From: Odoribacter laneus YIT 12061
GTDB taxonomy: Bacteria; Bacteroidota; Bacteroidia; Bacteroidales; Marinifilaceae
DNA length: 64,000 bases
NCBI RefSeq assembly: GCF_000243215.1
Contig: NZ_JH594596.1
Coordinates: 1,305,305-1,369,304, forward strand
Direction: 5' to 3'
Shown here: in pieces, positions 35,668-45,994 of the stretch
Layout: each line of letters opens with the position of its first letter
How positions within the stretch are numbered: the stretch's first letter is position 1
Position numbers and translations under genes: made by a program
Notes under the pieces: generated by a model
Database searches by the model: none
Told to the model about the DNA's origin: nothing
The model's input: the letters and a program-made list of their open reading frames with translations, nothing else

Positions 35668-36480
35668 ATGACATTAAAATATCCGAAATTAACTTTTTTC
35701 TTGTTGAATTTATTGATAGCTCTTCTATTGTTGACCGGCATTGGATATTTTGTACTCCATTATCTGGATAATTATACCCGACACGGTTACTCAATATCTG
35801 TACCCTCATTCCGGGATCTTACTCCAAAACAAGCGGAGGAATTGGCTGCTCACCACAAACTACAGGTAATTGTCATCGATTCTATATACGATGAAAATGC
35901 CCTCCCCGGCACTATACAGGAACAATATCCGCTGGAAGGTTCCAAAGTTAAAAATAACCGGACGATTCAATTGATCATGAATGCACGGGATCCGGAACAG
36001 ATAGCTCTGCCCTCTTTGGCAAACATTCCTTACCGCCAAACATTGAAAACCCTAAAATTGAAAGGATTCGAAATTGGCCACATTGTATACACCCCCTCGG
36101 AATTTAAAAATCTGGTTCTGCAATTAAAACACCAGGGAGAGGTAGTAGAACCGGGCACTCTTTTAATGAAAGGAGATACTATAGATATTGTCCTTGGAGA
36201 AGGAAATGACGGAAACAATAAAGTATTGATACCCCGTTTATATAAACTGAAAATTGAAGAAGCAAGTCGTTTGCTGAAAGAAAATTACCTGAACCTGGGA
36301 GAAATCGTAAAGGATTCTCTCATGGAAGCCGACAAGGATATCAAAGAGGCTATGATTTATTTACAGGATCCTCCGTATATTAAAAACTTCCGCATCACCG
36401 CCGGGACACCTGTGAATATCCATGTCACTTTCGATACCCTAAAATTCCAGGCATTGGATTCTCTGCAGATGATGGAATAA
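35668..36480 (+). CDS. PASTA-domain membrane protein
   Basis: 270 residues. One N-terminal transmembrane helix (about 9-32) places the rest in the periplasm, where three PASTA repeats follow (about 40-105, 110-180, 185-255; VPSFRDLTPKQAEELAAHH, LPSLANIPYRQTLKTLKLKG, IPRLYKLKIEEASRLLKE). PASTA domains bind muropeptides or beta-lactam-like ligands, but here there is no kinase or transpeptidase part. It is 16 bp ahead of the RluD-type gene, an arrangement common in Bacteroidales. Confidence 0.9.
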   Translation: MTLKYPKLTFFLLNLLIALLLLTGIGYFVLHYLDNYTRHGYSISVPSFRDLTPKQAEELAAHHKLQVIVIDSIYDENALPGTIQEQYPLEGSKVKNNRTIQLIMNARDPEQIALPSLANIPYRQTLKTLKLKGFEIGHIVYTPSEFKNLVLQLKHQGEVVEPGTLLMKGDTIDIVLGEGNDGNNKVLIPRLYKLKIEEASRLLKENYLNLGEIVKDSLMEADKDIKEAMIYLQDPPYIKNFRITAGTPVNIHVTFDTLKFQALDSLQMME

Positions 36481-36496
36481 ACACGGACAGTCTTAT

Positions 36497-37555
36497 ATGA
36501 TAGAATACTTGGAAGATATAGAAGAACCGGAAGAAATATCGGAAGAAGGGACCGAAGTCCGGGAAATGTACGAACATCACCGTATAGAAGCCGATAAAGG
36601 CCAACTTCCTCTACGGATAGATAAATTTCTAATGACCCGGCTTCCGAACGCTTCCCGGACCAAAATACAAGAAGCTGCGGATGCCGGCTGTATCTTGGTC
36701 AACGACAAAGCCGTAAAATCCAACTACAAGGTTAAGCCCAACGACACCATATCTGTTATAATGTCGTATCCTAAAAGGGATATCGAAATTATTCCCGAAA
36801 ATATCCCGCTGGATATTGTGTATGAAGACGAACAAGTAATGGTGATCAATAAGCCGGCAGGAATGGTGGTACATCCGGCTTTCGGACATTTCAGCGGTAC
36901 ACTGGTAAATGCTCTGGTCTGGCATTTGAAAGACAACCCTCTTTTTACAACCAACGACATACGTCCCGGTTTGGTTCACCGCATCGACAAAGACACTTCC
37001 GGCTTACTTGTTATTGCCAAAACGGAACAAGCCAAAGCCCATTTAGCCTTACAGTTCTTCAATAAAACTTCCGACCGCAAATACGTTGCCCTGTGTTGGG
37101 GAAATCTGAAAGAAGATACAGCAACCATTACAGGTCATATCGGGCGACATCCGGTCAACCGTAAGATTATGTCCGTATACCCGGACGGAAGCCACGGAAA
37201 ACAGGCGGTTACTCATTATAAAGTAATAGAACGGCTGGGGTATGTAAATCTGGTAGAATGTATTTTAGAAACCGGCCGGACACATCAAATCCGCGCCCAT
37301 TTCAAATACATCGGACATCCGCTTTTTAATGACGCGGAATACGGAGGAGCTGAAATATTAAAAGGTACTACTTTCAGTAAATACAAGCAATTTGTCAACA
37401 ATTGTTTTCAAATTTGTCCGCGCCAGGCCTTGCATGCTAAAACCCTCGGATTCACCCATCCCGTAACGGGAGAACGCCTTTCCTTCGATTCACCCCTTCC
37501 GGAAGATATGGAACAACTTATTGAAAAATGGCGCAGTTATACCAGTGAACGCTAA
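36497..37555 (+). CDS. RluA/RluD-family ribosomal large subunit pseudouridine synthase
   Basis: 352 residues. An acidic N-terminal extension of about 35 residues precedes an S4 RNA-binding domain (LRIDKFLMTRLPNASRTKIQ) and the RluA catalytic domain with HRIDKDTSGLLVIAK, which contains the catalytic Asp. C-terminal GRTHQIRAHF is the family signature. It converts uridines in 23S rRNA, most likely RluD-type sites of helix 69, to pseudouridine. Starts 16 bp after the PASTA gene and ends 21 bp from the convergent efflux operon. Confidence 0.92.
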   Translation: MIEYLEDIEEPEEISEEGTEVREMYEHHRIEADKGQLPLRIDKFLMTRLPNASRTKIQEAADAGCILVNDKAVKSNYKVKPNDTISVIMSYPKRDIEIIPENIPLDIVYEDEQVMVINKPAGMVVHPAFGHFSGTLVNALVWHLKDNPLFTTNDIRPGLVHRIDKDTSGLLVIAKTEQAKAHLALQFFNKTSDRKYVALCWGNLKEDTATITGHIGRHPVNRKIMSVYPDGSHGKQAVTHYKVIERLGYVNLVECILETGRTHQIRAHFKYIGHPLFNDAEYGGAEILKGTTFSKYKQFVNNCFQICPRQALHAKTLGFTHPVTGERLSFDSPLPEDMEQLIEKWRSYTSER

Positions 37556-37576
37556 AGACAAAACCTAAGAATTGAA

Positions 37577-38887
37577 TTATTGAGCCGCCCTCATCTGACC
37601 ACTGATAAGCAAAAGAGAAAGTTCTGATACTTTTGCCTGATAAATAGCCGATAACTTCCGGTCCACAGCGTCTATATAACTGCGTTGAAATTCCCGGAAT
37701 TCAATACCCGACAATGTACCGAGCTTGTATTTCTCCAGGGCAGCATCCAGATTTTCGAAGGCTACTTCCGCACTTTCATTTTCAAAATTGACAATCTGCA
37801 AATTATTTTCGTAGGTATTATACAACTGGGCTAAATCGGCTAAGGTCTGCAACTCGATATCCCGGTAAGACCATTCGGCATTTTCCTGCTCCAGTTTTGC
37901 ATTCCGGATTTTACGGATATTTTCCGTCCGGTCAAACACATTCATCCTCAAAGCAACTCCCCAATAAAACCCGTTCGATCGGTTTAAAGAAGTATTAGCC
38001 GCAGGCGTCGTCGTACGACTGTAATTATAACCGGTATTAAAATCCAAGGTCGGGAAAAGGGCCGAACGGGCTAATTTCACATCCAAAGCCGAAATCTTCT
38101 GATCCTTACGGGCAATCAATAAAGTCGTATTCATGGCCAGGGTATTGTCATATAATTCCCCATACACCAAAGGAGCCTGCAAAAGAATAGTGTCCTGCAC
38201 ATACATAGCCTTTTGCAAATCAGAATTCATGATCATATTCAATGAGATATAGGCGCTTTTCAACAACTCCTTTTGTTTCATATACTTGGAGCTATCCGCA
38301 TTTAAATCGATTTTAGCCTGTTGCAATTCCAAACCGGACAATACTCCCAGCACATATTTATCGTGAGCCTCGGTATAGCGCTCGCTGGAAAGCGTCAGTG
38401 AATGTTTTGCGGCATCGAGCTTACTGTGCTGGACAATCACGTTGTAATACGCTTCACTGACATTTACGATCAGATTTTCCATAGACATCTGTGTATTGAG
38501 TTCTCCGATAGCCAACATTTCCTGGTATTTTGCATAAGTCGTAAACATCGACAGGCCATCAAATAAACGCCAATTTAGGGAAACTCCCGCAGAATAGGCA
38601 TCAGAAGCCACTCCATTCATTTTATTTACCTCCCCTCCCACTTTTGTCTTGCTGTCATTCACCCGTTGGTTTTGCTCCGCATTCAAGGCAACAGTAGGTA
38701 AAAAAGGAGCATAATTGGTATTGTTATCCGCTATTTTTTCCTGATTCCGAACCATCTTAATGCTGTAATTCGCCTCCAATGCTTTCCCAATACAATCATT
38801 CAAAGTAATCTTTTCCTGCGCTTGCAAGGAATGGATAGCAACTGTAAACATAAACAAGATATAAAAAACGAATCCCAATCGTCTCAT
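37577..38887 (-). CDS. TolC-family outer-membrane efflux protein
   Basis: 436 residues with signal peptide (cleavage near LQAQ). Two halves each begin with the duplicated TolC helical pattern (ITLNDCIGKALEANYSI; later VKLARSALFPTLDFNTGYNY). It forms the trimeric outer-membrane channel for the RND pump encoded just upstream (29 bp). Order adaptor-pump-channel on one strand is typical of tripartite efflux operons. Confidence 0.93.
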   Translation of the reverse strand: MRRLGFVFYILFMFTVAIHSLQAQEKITLNDCIGKALEANYSIKMVRNQEKIADNNTNYAPFLPTVALNAEQNQRVNDSKTKVGGEVNKMNGVASDAYSAGVSLNWRLFDGLSMFTTYAKYQEMLAIGELNTQMSMENLIVNVSEAYYNVIVQHSKLDAAKHSLTLSSERYTEAHDKYVLGVLSGLELQQAKIDLNADSSKYMKQKELLKSAYISLNMIMNSDLQKAMYVQDTILLQAPLVYGELYDNTLAMNTTLLIARKDQKISALDVKLARSALFPTLDFNTGYNYSRTTTPAANTSLNRSNGFYWGVALRMNVFDRTENIRKIRNAKLEQENAEWSYRDIELQTLADLAQLYNTYENNLQIVNFENESAEVAFENLDAALEKYKLGTLSGIEFREFQRSYIDAVDRKLSAIYQAKVSELSLLLISGQMRAAQ

Positions 38888-38916
38888 CTTTTTCTATTTC
38901 TTAAATCATTAATCTT

Positions 38917-41900
38917 CTATTCCCTGTGTTCTTCTTTTACCACCGGTTTATCCGTAGACAAATAAGAATAAATAGCAGGTATGATAAATAAAGAAAGGAA
39001 GGTGGCACACACCATTCCGCCGACTACCGCTATTCCCATAGCCACCCGGCTTTCTGCTCCTGCCCCCGTCGCCATAGCCATCGGTAAGATTCCCAATACC
39101 GTCGATAAACTCGTCATCAGAATCGGCCGGAAACGAGCAACAGCAGCATTCTTTACAGCTTCCATCAAGGGTTCTCCCATCGCCTTACGCTGATTGGCAA
39201 ACTCAACAATCAAAATACCATTTTTCGATACCAAACCAATCAACATAATAATTCCGATCTGACTGAAAATATTCATGGTCTGTTCAAAATACCAAAGGGA
39301 TATCATCGCTCCGATCAATGCCAACGGCACGGTCAGCATAATAATCAACGGATCGCGGAAGCTTTCAAATTGAGCGGCCAAAACCAGATATATAAATATC
39401 AAAGCCAGCACAAAAGCAAACATTAAACTGGAAGAACTTTCTACAAAATCCTTTGAACTTCCGGACAGTGTCGTTTTAAAATTATCATCCAGTACTTCTT
39501 CCGCAATCCGGTCCATTTCTTCCAACCCCTGCGATAAAGTCTTACGCCTTGCCAACCCGGCTGAAACGGTAGCAGCCACAAAACGATCATAACGGTACAA
39601 CTGAGGAGGCATAGAACTTTCCGAAGTGGTGACCAAGTTATCCAAGGCAATCAAATCCCCGGCCTCGTTTCGCACATAGATGTTTTGCAAATCGGAAGGT
39701 TTGCTCCGATTTTCCCGGTCCAACTCACTCAATATCTGATATTGTTTTCCGTTTAAAATAAAGTATCCCACTCTTTGTTCACTCATCGTCAATTGTAAGG
39801 TCTGGGCAATATTTTGCATCGATACTCCCATTACAGCCGCCTTGTCCCGGTTAATGTTAATCGTCAATTCGGGTTTCGTAAATTTCAGATTCAAATCCGC
39901 CACGGAAAACACAGGACTTTTATTTACTTCCTCCATAAAACGGGGCAATACCCGTTTCAAATCGTCCAAATTCTTAGCCTGTATTACATATTCTACCGGC
40001 AATCCTCCCCGCCGGCCCCCAAAAGTCTGCTGCTGAGAAACCATCGTACGGGCACCCGTAAACCGACGTACTTTTACCCCCAGTTCGTCGGCAATTTCCT
40101 GCTGTGTCCGCTCCCGGTCCTCCGGATCCTTCAACCATAAATTTAAATTAGAACGATTGGTATTTCCTCCTCCAATCATTTCAATGATCTTTTCCTGCTC
40201 GGGAACTTCCTCTTCCAGATAAGTCGATAATTCAGAAGCATATCGGTTCATGTATTCAAAAGTAGCTCCCTCGGGCGCCGTCGATGTAATACGGATATTG
40301 GAACGGTCCTCCAAGGGCGCCATTTCCGAAGGAGTGGCCTTCCACAATACATAAATCAATACCGCCGTCCCGACCAAAATAAGGGGAGCAACAAAACGCC
40401 ATCGCATAAATCCGTCTAACCAACGGCGGTACAGATGGGACAATCCGTTAAAAAAAGGCTCTGTCTTCCGATAAAACCAATTATCCGTCACGTTGCGGGT
40501 CAGTAGTTTCGTCGATATCATCGGTGTAAAAGTAAGAGCCACAAAAGAAGAAATAATCACAGCCCCCGTGATGACGATACTGAATTCCCGGAACAAACGC
40601 CCCGTCGTTCCCTGTAAAAAGACGATGGGAAAAAATACGGCAACCAAAGCCACTGTCGTCGCAATAACCGCAAAAAATATTTCTTCCGATCCTTTATAAC
40701 CAGCTTCCTTAGGCGACATTCCCTGTTCAATCTTGGTATAGATATTTTCCATGACCACAATTGCATCGTCGACGACCAATCCGATAGCCAAGACAATAGC
40801 CAACAATGTCAGGATATTGATTGTAAATTCGGCTAAATACATGATGAAAAACGCCCCTACCAAAGAGATCGGAATAGCCAATACCGGTATTAAAGTCGTA
40901 CGCCAATTCCGCAAGAACAAAAAGATAATCAGCACAACCAGTATAAAAGCTTCCACTATGGTGCTCTTCACTTCATTGATCGAATTCCGTATAAAAATAG
41001 TATTGTCGAAAGCGATTCCCGCTTCCACATCTGCCGGCAAATCTTTCTCCAGATCTTCCATAACAGCATATGCCCGATCTACAATATCAATATAATTAGC
41101 TCCCGGCTGAGGAATAATCACGCAGGCCACCATCGGGACTCCGTTTCTTTTCATAACGGAACGCACATCCTCGGCATCCACTTCCGCAATTCCAATATCC
41201 CGGAACCGGATGACCTTACTATTATCTTCCCGGATCACCAGGTTATTAAAATCGTCTATCGTCATCAAGCGGCCCAGCGTACGTATCGTCAACTCGGTAT
41301 TTTCTCCTTCGATACGTCCGGAAGGTAATTCCACGTTCTCCCGGCTTACTGCGTCTCTGACGTCCATAGGGGTTATGCGGTAAGCAGCCAGTAGAGCCGG
41401 ATCCATACGCAAACGTACAGAATAACGTTTATCTCCCCATATCGTCACACTACTTACGCCACTGATCGTCTGCAATCGCTCTTTGTAATATTGTTCTGCA
41501 TACATACTGAGATCAATCAAAGAACGTTGATCGCTTCGAAGAGAAACCCCGAAGATGGGTTGTGCGTCCGCATCCGCCTTGGTCACCGTCGGAGGATCTA
41601 CATCTTTCGGCAATTTGCGCATAGCCCCCGACACCTTATCCCTTACATCGTTGGCGGCTGTTTCCAAATCTACTTCCAACTCGAATTCCACGGTAATAAA
41701 GCTTCTTCCGTCTCTACTCGTACTGGTCAGCGACCGGATTCCCGGTATACCGTTGATAGAAGCTTCCAGAGGCTCCGTAATCTGCGTCTCTATCACATCT
41801 GCATTAGCTCCCGGGAAACTTGTGGATACGGATATAATCGGCGGATCTACACTCGGATAATCCCGAACCCCTAAAAATACCAATCCGATACATCCTACCA

Positions 41901-41967
41901 ACATCAGGATTATATTCATTACAGTAGCGAACACAGGTCGCTTTATACAGGTAGATGATAAACTCAT
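38917..41967 (-). CDS. HAE1-family RND efflux transporter
   Basis: 1016 residues with 12 predicted transmembrane helices and two large periplasmic loops. TM4 carries AIGLVVDDAIVVMENI, with the paired Asp of the proton relay. The start SLSSTCIKRPVFATVMN and the motif SVDPPIISV near the first loop are typical of hydrophobic drug or solvent pumps. With the adaptor and TolC-like channel it exports amphiphilic compounds across both membranes. Substrate range is unknown. Confidence 0.95.
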   Translation of the reverse strand: MSLSSTCIKRPVFATVMNIILMLVGCIGLVFLGVRDYPSVDPPIISVSTSFPGANADVIETQITEPLEASINGIPGIRSLTSTSRDGRSFITVEFELEVDLETAANDVRDKVSGAMRKLPKDVDPPTVTKADADAQPIFGVSLRSDQRSLIDLSMYAEQYYKERLQTISGVSSVTIWGDKRYSVRLRMDPALLAAYRITPMDVRDAVSRENVELPSGRIEGENTELTIRTLGRLMTIDDFNNLVIREDNSKVIRFRDIGIAEVDAEDVRSVMKRNGVPMVACVIIPQPGANYIDIVDRAYAVMEDLEKDLPADVEAGIAFDNTIFIRNSINEVKSTIVEAFILVVLIIFLFLRNWRTTLIPVLAIPISLVGAFFIMYLAEFTINILTLLAIVLAIGLVVDDAIVVMENIYTKIEQGMSPKEAGYKGSEEIFFAVIATTVALVAVFFPIVFLQGTTGRLFREFSIVITGAVIISSFVALTFTPMISTKLLTRNVTDNWFYRKTEPFFNGLSHLYRRWLDGFMRWRFVAPLILVGTAVLIYVLWKATPSEMAPLEDRSNIRITSTAPEGATFEYMNRYASELSTYLEEEVPEQEKIIEMIGGGNTNRSNLNLWLKDPEDRERTQQEIADELGVKVRRFTGARTMVSQQQTFGGRRGGLPVEYVIQAKNLDDLKRVLPRFMEEVNKSPVFSVADLNLKFTKPELTININRDKAAVMGVSMQNIAQTLQLTMSEQRVGYFILNGKQYQILSELDRENRSKPSDLQNIYVRNEAGDLIALDNLVTTSESSMPPQLYRYDRFVAATVSAGLARRKTLSQGLEEMDRIAEEVLDDNFKTTLSGSSKDFVESSSSLMFAFVLALIFIYLVLAAQFESFRDPLIIMLTVPLALIGAMISLWYFEQTMNIFSQIGIIMLIGLVSKNGILIVEFANQRKAMGEPLMEAVKNAAVARFRPILMTSLSTVLGILPMAMATGAGAESRVAMGIAVVGGMVCATFLSLFIIPAIYSYLSTDKPVVKEEHRE

Positions 41968-42046
41968 TTGACAAGAATATTACAAAAACAGCCTGATAGC
42001 CTGATCACTTTAAAATTTTATACTCACCTTATCTCCGTTACCTTTT

Positions 42047-43123
42047 CTATTTTCCCAAGGTCACCGCCACCTTCATCCCTTCCCTCAACTGCATTAATCC
42101 TCCGATTAGAACCGTATCTCCCGACTGTACCCCGGAAGTTACCTCCACATATTTCTCATCCCGACTTTCGGTTTCCACCGGAATACTCATAGCTTTTCCA
42201 TTTTTCACCACCCACATCCGCTTTCCGTCCATCTCCGGAACGACAGCTTCCGTAGGAATTGCAATATATTCGTTTTTCCCATCGACTATCAGATTGCCTT
42301 TAGCAAACATCCCAGGCATTAATTCATTCGCCCGGTTATCAAAACGGGCCCGTAACAAAATCATACGGGTTTTCACGTCAATCAACGGATCAACGGCATA
42401 CACCTGAGCAGTGTATATTTTTTCACTACCTGTCGTACGGAATTTAATTTTCTGGCCTTGCAAACGATGTGCAGCATATTTTTCCGGAACAGAAAACTCA
42501 AATTTTAATATAGAGTTATCCACTATTGTCGTAATCTTGGAACTGGGCTGTACATAACTTCCCTCACTCACATAGCGGAATCCCATCACCCCCTCAAAAG
42601 GAGCCCGGATCTCCGTCCGGCTGATTTTCACTTTTAAAAGTTCAATATCCGCCTCTAATACATTGTAGTCAGTCTGCAACTGATCAAAAGATTCTCTACT
42701 GATAGACTCTCTCTTCAATAAAATCCGCTGACGTTCCAATTTCTCACTCAACAATTTCCGCTGAAACTCCGCCCGGGTCAACTGAGCCTGTAAATCAGCA
42801 TCGTCCACTTTCAACAACAACTGCCCTTGCTGAACACGACTTCCCTCCTGAAAATAAATTTTCCGCACTTTTCCGACAATTTCTGCCACCAACTCCACTT
42901 CCTCATTCGCGAGCATTGTCCCTACTGCAATGATGCCATTATTCGCTTCCGAACGCTCGGCAATAATTCCTTTCACGGGCAAAGCCCCTTCCGTGTTCCG
43001 TCCCCCCGAAACCACCGGTGTTTCCGATGTAACATTAAACCAATCGAGACGAGGAATAAAAATAATCCCCAGGATAACCAAAACAATAACAATAAGCAAT
43101 CCTCTTTTTACCAGTTTATTCAT
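42047..43123 (-). CDS. RND efflux periplasmic adaptor
   Basis: 358 residues. An N-terminal membrane helix (about 5-24, no lipobox) anchors a membrane-fusion protein with biotinyl-lipoyl motifs (VQQGQLLLKVDDADLQAQ; then FEGVMGFRYVSEGSYVQPSSKI), a hairpin coiled coil (about 110-160) and beta-barrel/MP domains. First gene of the efflux operon, 79 bp before the pump. A palindromic promoter region lies 131-167 bp upstream. Confidence 0.93.
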   Translation of the reverse strand: MNKLVKRGLLIVIVLVILGIIFIPRLDWFNVTSETPVVSGGRNTEGALPVKGIIAERSEANNGIIAVGTMLANEEVELVAEIVGKVRKIYFQEGSRVQQGQLLLKVDDADLQAQLTRAEFQRKLLSEKLERQRILLKRESISRESFDQLQTDYNVLEADIELLKVKISRTEIRAPFEGVMGFRYVSEGSYVQPSSKITTIVDNSILKFEFSVPEKYAAHRLQGQKIKFRTTGSEKIYTAQVYAVDPLIDVKTRMILLRARFDNRANELMPGMFAKGNLIVDGKNEYIAIPTEAVVPEMDGKRMWVVKNGKAMSIPVETESRDEKYVEVTSGVQSGDTVLIGGLMQLREGMKVAVTLGK

Positions 43124-43253
43124 ACTATCCGAACATTAGATCACATCCTGTCAACCTCCACTTCCGTCCCCCAAACTTCTTTTTTCTTTTTGTTAAAATC
43201 TGAATTTATTACCCATTCCGCACTTTTTACTCACCTCTGTATTTTCCCTGTCT

Positions 43254-43290
43254 ATTGGACAAAAAATACTCCTTTCCGTTTATGTCCAAT
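43254..43290 (-). promoter_or_regulatory. efflux operon promoter overlapped by a palindromic operator
   Basis: ATTGGACA (43254-43261) and TGTCCAAT (43283-43290) are perfect 8-bp inverted arms 21 bp apart. On the minus strand one arm carries TTGGACA at the -33 position and the other overlaps TATTTTTTG, one base longer than a TAnnTTTG -7 element, with 18 nt between them. A repressor binding both arms would cover the promoter. No regulator gene is adjacent. Confidence 0.5.
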
Positions 43291-43321
43291 TTTGTTAATA
43301 AAATCTTAAAATACGTTATTT

Positions 43322-44248
43322 TTAAAACCAACGTCTCCTTTTTAAAAACCAAAAAGCCACCAAAGAAAACGCCATACATACAACAAAAATAATTACAAAA
43401 CCATGCCGGTTTTCCGATAAGGAATTCGGAACATTCATACCGTATAAACTCGCTACCAGTGTCGGGATCATCAGCAGCATCGAGATACTGGTCATCCGTT
43501 TCATGATGACGTTCAAATTATTAGAAATCACCGAAGCATAAGCATCCATTGTTCCACTGAGAATATCACTATAAATGCGGGCAGAATCCAGCGCTTGCCG
43601 TAATTCAATTTCTACATCTTCCACCAAATCATCGTCATAATACTTGCGTTGCGACTTCAGATTCTTCAATTTCACTAATAAATTATCATTTCCCCGCATG
43701 GAGGTAATAAAAAATACCAAAGATTTCTCTATCTTTAACAGACGTTGCAATTCTTCGTTTTCAATCGACTTTTCCAACTCTTTTTCCACTTGTCGGCTTT
43801 GATAATTAATCTGCTTCAAGTATTTCAGATACCAAACAGAAGAAGAAAGAAAAAGCCGGAACAATAAATCCCAATTTCCCTCTAATGTCAATCGTTTCCG
43901 GTTACCATAACGGATAAAATCCGGCAACATATCCGTATTGTAATGACAAACCGTAACAAAATAGGGAGCTTTCATAATAAATCCCAAAGGAACGGTAATA
44001 TAGGGGATATCGTTTCCCTTGTCCCGGTAAGGAATACGTAAAATAATCAATGTCCATCCGTCTTCTTCTTCAATACGGGGTCTTTCGTCCGCATCTTCAA
44101 TATCCGACAAAAAGGAATCGGGAACATTCAAATCTTCGATAAGATACTTGATATCTGCCGGAGTAGGCACCTCGACATTGATCCAGCAGTCAGCCTGCCA
44201 TACTTCTTTTTCGGTGAAACCTTCATCACACCAAAGGAATCTTCTCAT
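43322..44248 (-). CDS. CorA-family magnesium/divalent cation transporter
   Basis: 308 residues from ATG at 44248, chosen because GGAGG sits 8 nt upstream; an earlier ATG at 44275 has no such site. The cytoplasmic N-terminal domain and long helix are followed by two C-terminal transmembrane helices (about 250-270 and 285-303) with the signature YGMN between them, the selectivity motif for Mg2+. CorA pentamers conduct Mg2+ (sometimes Co2+ or Ni2+) across the inner membrane. Single gene between the efflux operon and a secreted nuclease-fold gene. Confidence 0.93.
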   Translation of the reverse strand: MRRFLWCDEGFTEKEVWQADCWINVEVPTPADIKYLIEDLNVPDSFLSDIEDADERPRIEEEDGWTLIILRIPYRDKGNDIPYITVPLGFIMKAPYFVTVCHYNTDMLPDFIRYGNRKRLTLEGNWDLLFRLFLSSSVWYLKYLKQINYQSRQVEKELEKSIENEELQRLLKIEKSLVFFITSMRGNDNLLVKLKNLKSQRKYYDDDLVEDVEIELRQALDSARIYSDILSGTMDAYASVISNNLNVIMKRMTSISMLLMIPTLVASLYGMNVPNSLSENRHGFVIIFVVCMAFSLVAFWFLKRRRWF

Positions 44249-44546
44249 ATAAAATCCTCCATTCATTACAAACAAAGGCCTTTGAGAAAAACCTTTGTCC
44301 AGATTAATACTGTTGATGATAATCGTCCATAGTTTTCATTGTGAATTTTGCGTCTGCAAAAGTAATTTTAAAAAACGAAAAAGTATTATAAACCGACGAA
44401 AAATTGGTAGAAAAGCATCGATTTTTTCGCACAAGATCACTTATTTACAACCACAAAAATAAAAGTCATCACAAGTTCTGTGATCCACCAATATGTTAAA
44501 TAAAACAGCGCAAGGCTTACGTAAATCTTCTTGGAGGTTTTAATGT

Positions 44547-45593
44547 TCAGAATTTCCGGAAGAAAAGATCCAGATATAAAGGTAAATGATCGCTATAACC
44601 ACCGACATAACGGGGTCCGGAATAAGTACGAAAAGGTTTATAGCCATAGTATGTTTTATCCTCTTCCAGTAAAAAAAGAGGAGCAAAAACCTGAAGACGC
44701 CGGCCGGCTTGTAAACGACATTGACCATTTAATAAATTTCCGGAAACCAGAATATGATCAATCGTCTGCCATTGTCCCTTGTATTTATAGCTGCCTTTAT
44801 TGCGGTGTAACAGGTAATATCCCGTATTATACAAACGACTGTTTTCAATCTGTCGGGAATCAGAAGAAAGCGTACGCAAAACAAAAGCCTGAGCCGGACG
44901 ATTTGCCTTTCCATTCAGGTCTCCCAAAATCAAAAGAGCCGTGTTTGGGGAATATTTCAAAAGGGTATCTACCCGATTTTTGACGACGAGAGCAGCCTTT
45001 TCCCGTTTCCATTCGCTTTCAGCTTCTCCACCCGACATAGAAGGGAAATGACAAACAAAAAAATGAAGCGTATCCCGGAAAAGGGAATCCTGTCCCTGTA
45101 AAATCCCCGTCACCTGTAATACATCGCGACTATAGCTCTTTTTCTCCCCAGACAAAGCCACAGGTAAAAATACTTCTTTTAAAACCCGGAAATACTTTTT
45201 CCGATACAACAAAGCGACATCTATTCCCCGGGGATCCGGAGAATCCTGATGTACAATCCCATAATCAGCTTCCGCCAGTTGTGTTTTCGAAACAAGATCC
45301 GATAATACTTTGCGGTTTTCTACCTCACATAATCCTACAAAGGCCGGAAAATCTCCTTCTCCCACCGCTTCAATGACTCCGGCAATCTTTAACAATTTAG
45401 CTGTATAACGCTCTGTATTCCAATGTAATCTACCTCCGGGCGTAAAATCTCTATCTTGTGTTAAAGTATCAGGTTTTGTATCAAAAAAATTCTCCACATT
45501 ATAAGAGACAACCCTATAATGCTCCTGCCCCTGAATTTCGAAAAAAAAGAACAGGCTTATTCCTAAAAGAATACACAAACGTAACATCTTCAA
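44547..45593 (-). CDS. secreted endonuclease/exonuclease/phosphatase-fold protein
   Basis: 348 residues with a signal peptide ending near IQGQ. The DNase I-like fold motifs are complete: SYNVENFFD, LCEVENR with the metal-binding Glu, the PDPRGIDVALLY segment, LGDLNGKANRP, and C-terminal SDHLP with the catalytic His. Members cleave DNA, RNA or phosphoesters; secretion suggests scavenging of nucleic acid or phosphate. It follows the AhpD-like gene by 29 bp on the same strand. Confidence 0.9.
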   Translation of the reverse strand: MKMLRLCILLGISLFFFFEIQGQEHYRVVSYNVENFFDTKPDTLTQDRDFTPGGRLHWNTERYTAKLLKIAGVIEAVGEGDFPAFVGLCEVENRKVLSDLVSKTQLAEADYGIVHQDSPDPRGIDVALLYRKKYFRVLKEVFLPVALSGEKKSYSRDVLQVTGILQGQDSLFRDTLHFFVCHFPSMSGGEAESEWKREKAALVVKNRVDTLLKYSPNTALLILGDLNGKANRPAQAFVLRTLSSDSRQIENSRLYNTGYYLLHRNKGSYKYKGQWQTIDHILVSGNLLNGQCRLQAGRRLQVFAPLFLLEEDKTYYGYKPFRTYSGPRYVGGYSDHLPLYLDLFFRKF

Positions 45594-45622
45594 TAAACAG
45601 CCTCCTCAAAACAGGCGTCATT

Positions 45623-45976
45623 TTACTTTCCCTCGCTTTCCAGCAGTATCTCCCAATATTCTACAGCTCTTCGCATATGAGGAATCACAATCGTTCCTCC
45701 CACTAAATTAGCTACAGAAAAAATTTCAAACATCTCCGGCGTCGTCACTCCCAGTTCGTAACATTTTTCCAAATGATATTTAATACAATCATCACAGCGA
45801 AGTACCATAGAAGTCGCCAGCCCCAGCATCTCTTTCACTTTAGCGGGAAGAGCCCCATCCATATAAGTATTTGTATCAATATTAAAAATCCGCTTAATCA
45901 CCTTATTATCGGCTTTCAGGATCTTCTCATTCATTCTTTCCCGATATTCCCGGAATTCTTTCAGTTGCTCATTCAT
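45623..45976 (-). CDS. carboxymuconolactone decarboxylase/AhpD-like protein
   Basis: 117 residues. The AhpD-like helical core includes the redox motif CDDC followed by a His-containing helix (CDDCIKYHLEKCYELG), as in alkylhydroperoxidase-type members. It may take part in peroxide or thiol redox reactions; the decarboxylase name reflects family history. It lies 18 bp after rseP and 29 bp before the nuclease gene. Confidence 0.88.
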   Translation of the reverse strand: MNEQLKEFREYRERMNEKILKADNKVIKRIFNIDTNTYMDGALPAKVKEMLGLATSMVLRCDDCIKYHLEKCYELGVTTPEMFEIFSVANLVGGTIVIPHMRRAVEYWEILLESEGK

Positions 45977-45994
45977 TGTTTTTAATTTTTAATG

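Noticed and set aside
44531-44983. Plus-strand 150-codon ORF
   Set aside because: Shadow of the nuclease/phosphatase-fold gene on the minus strand.
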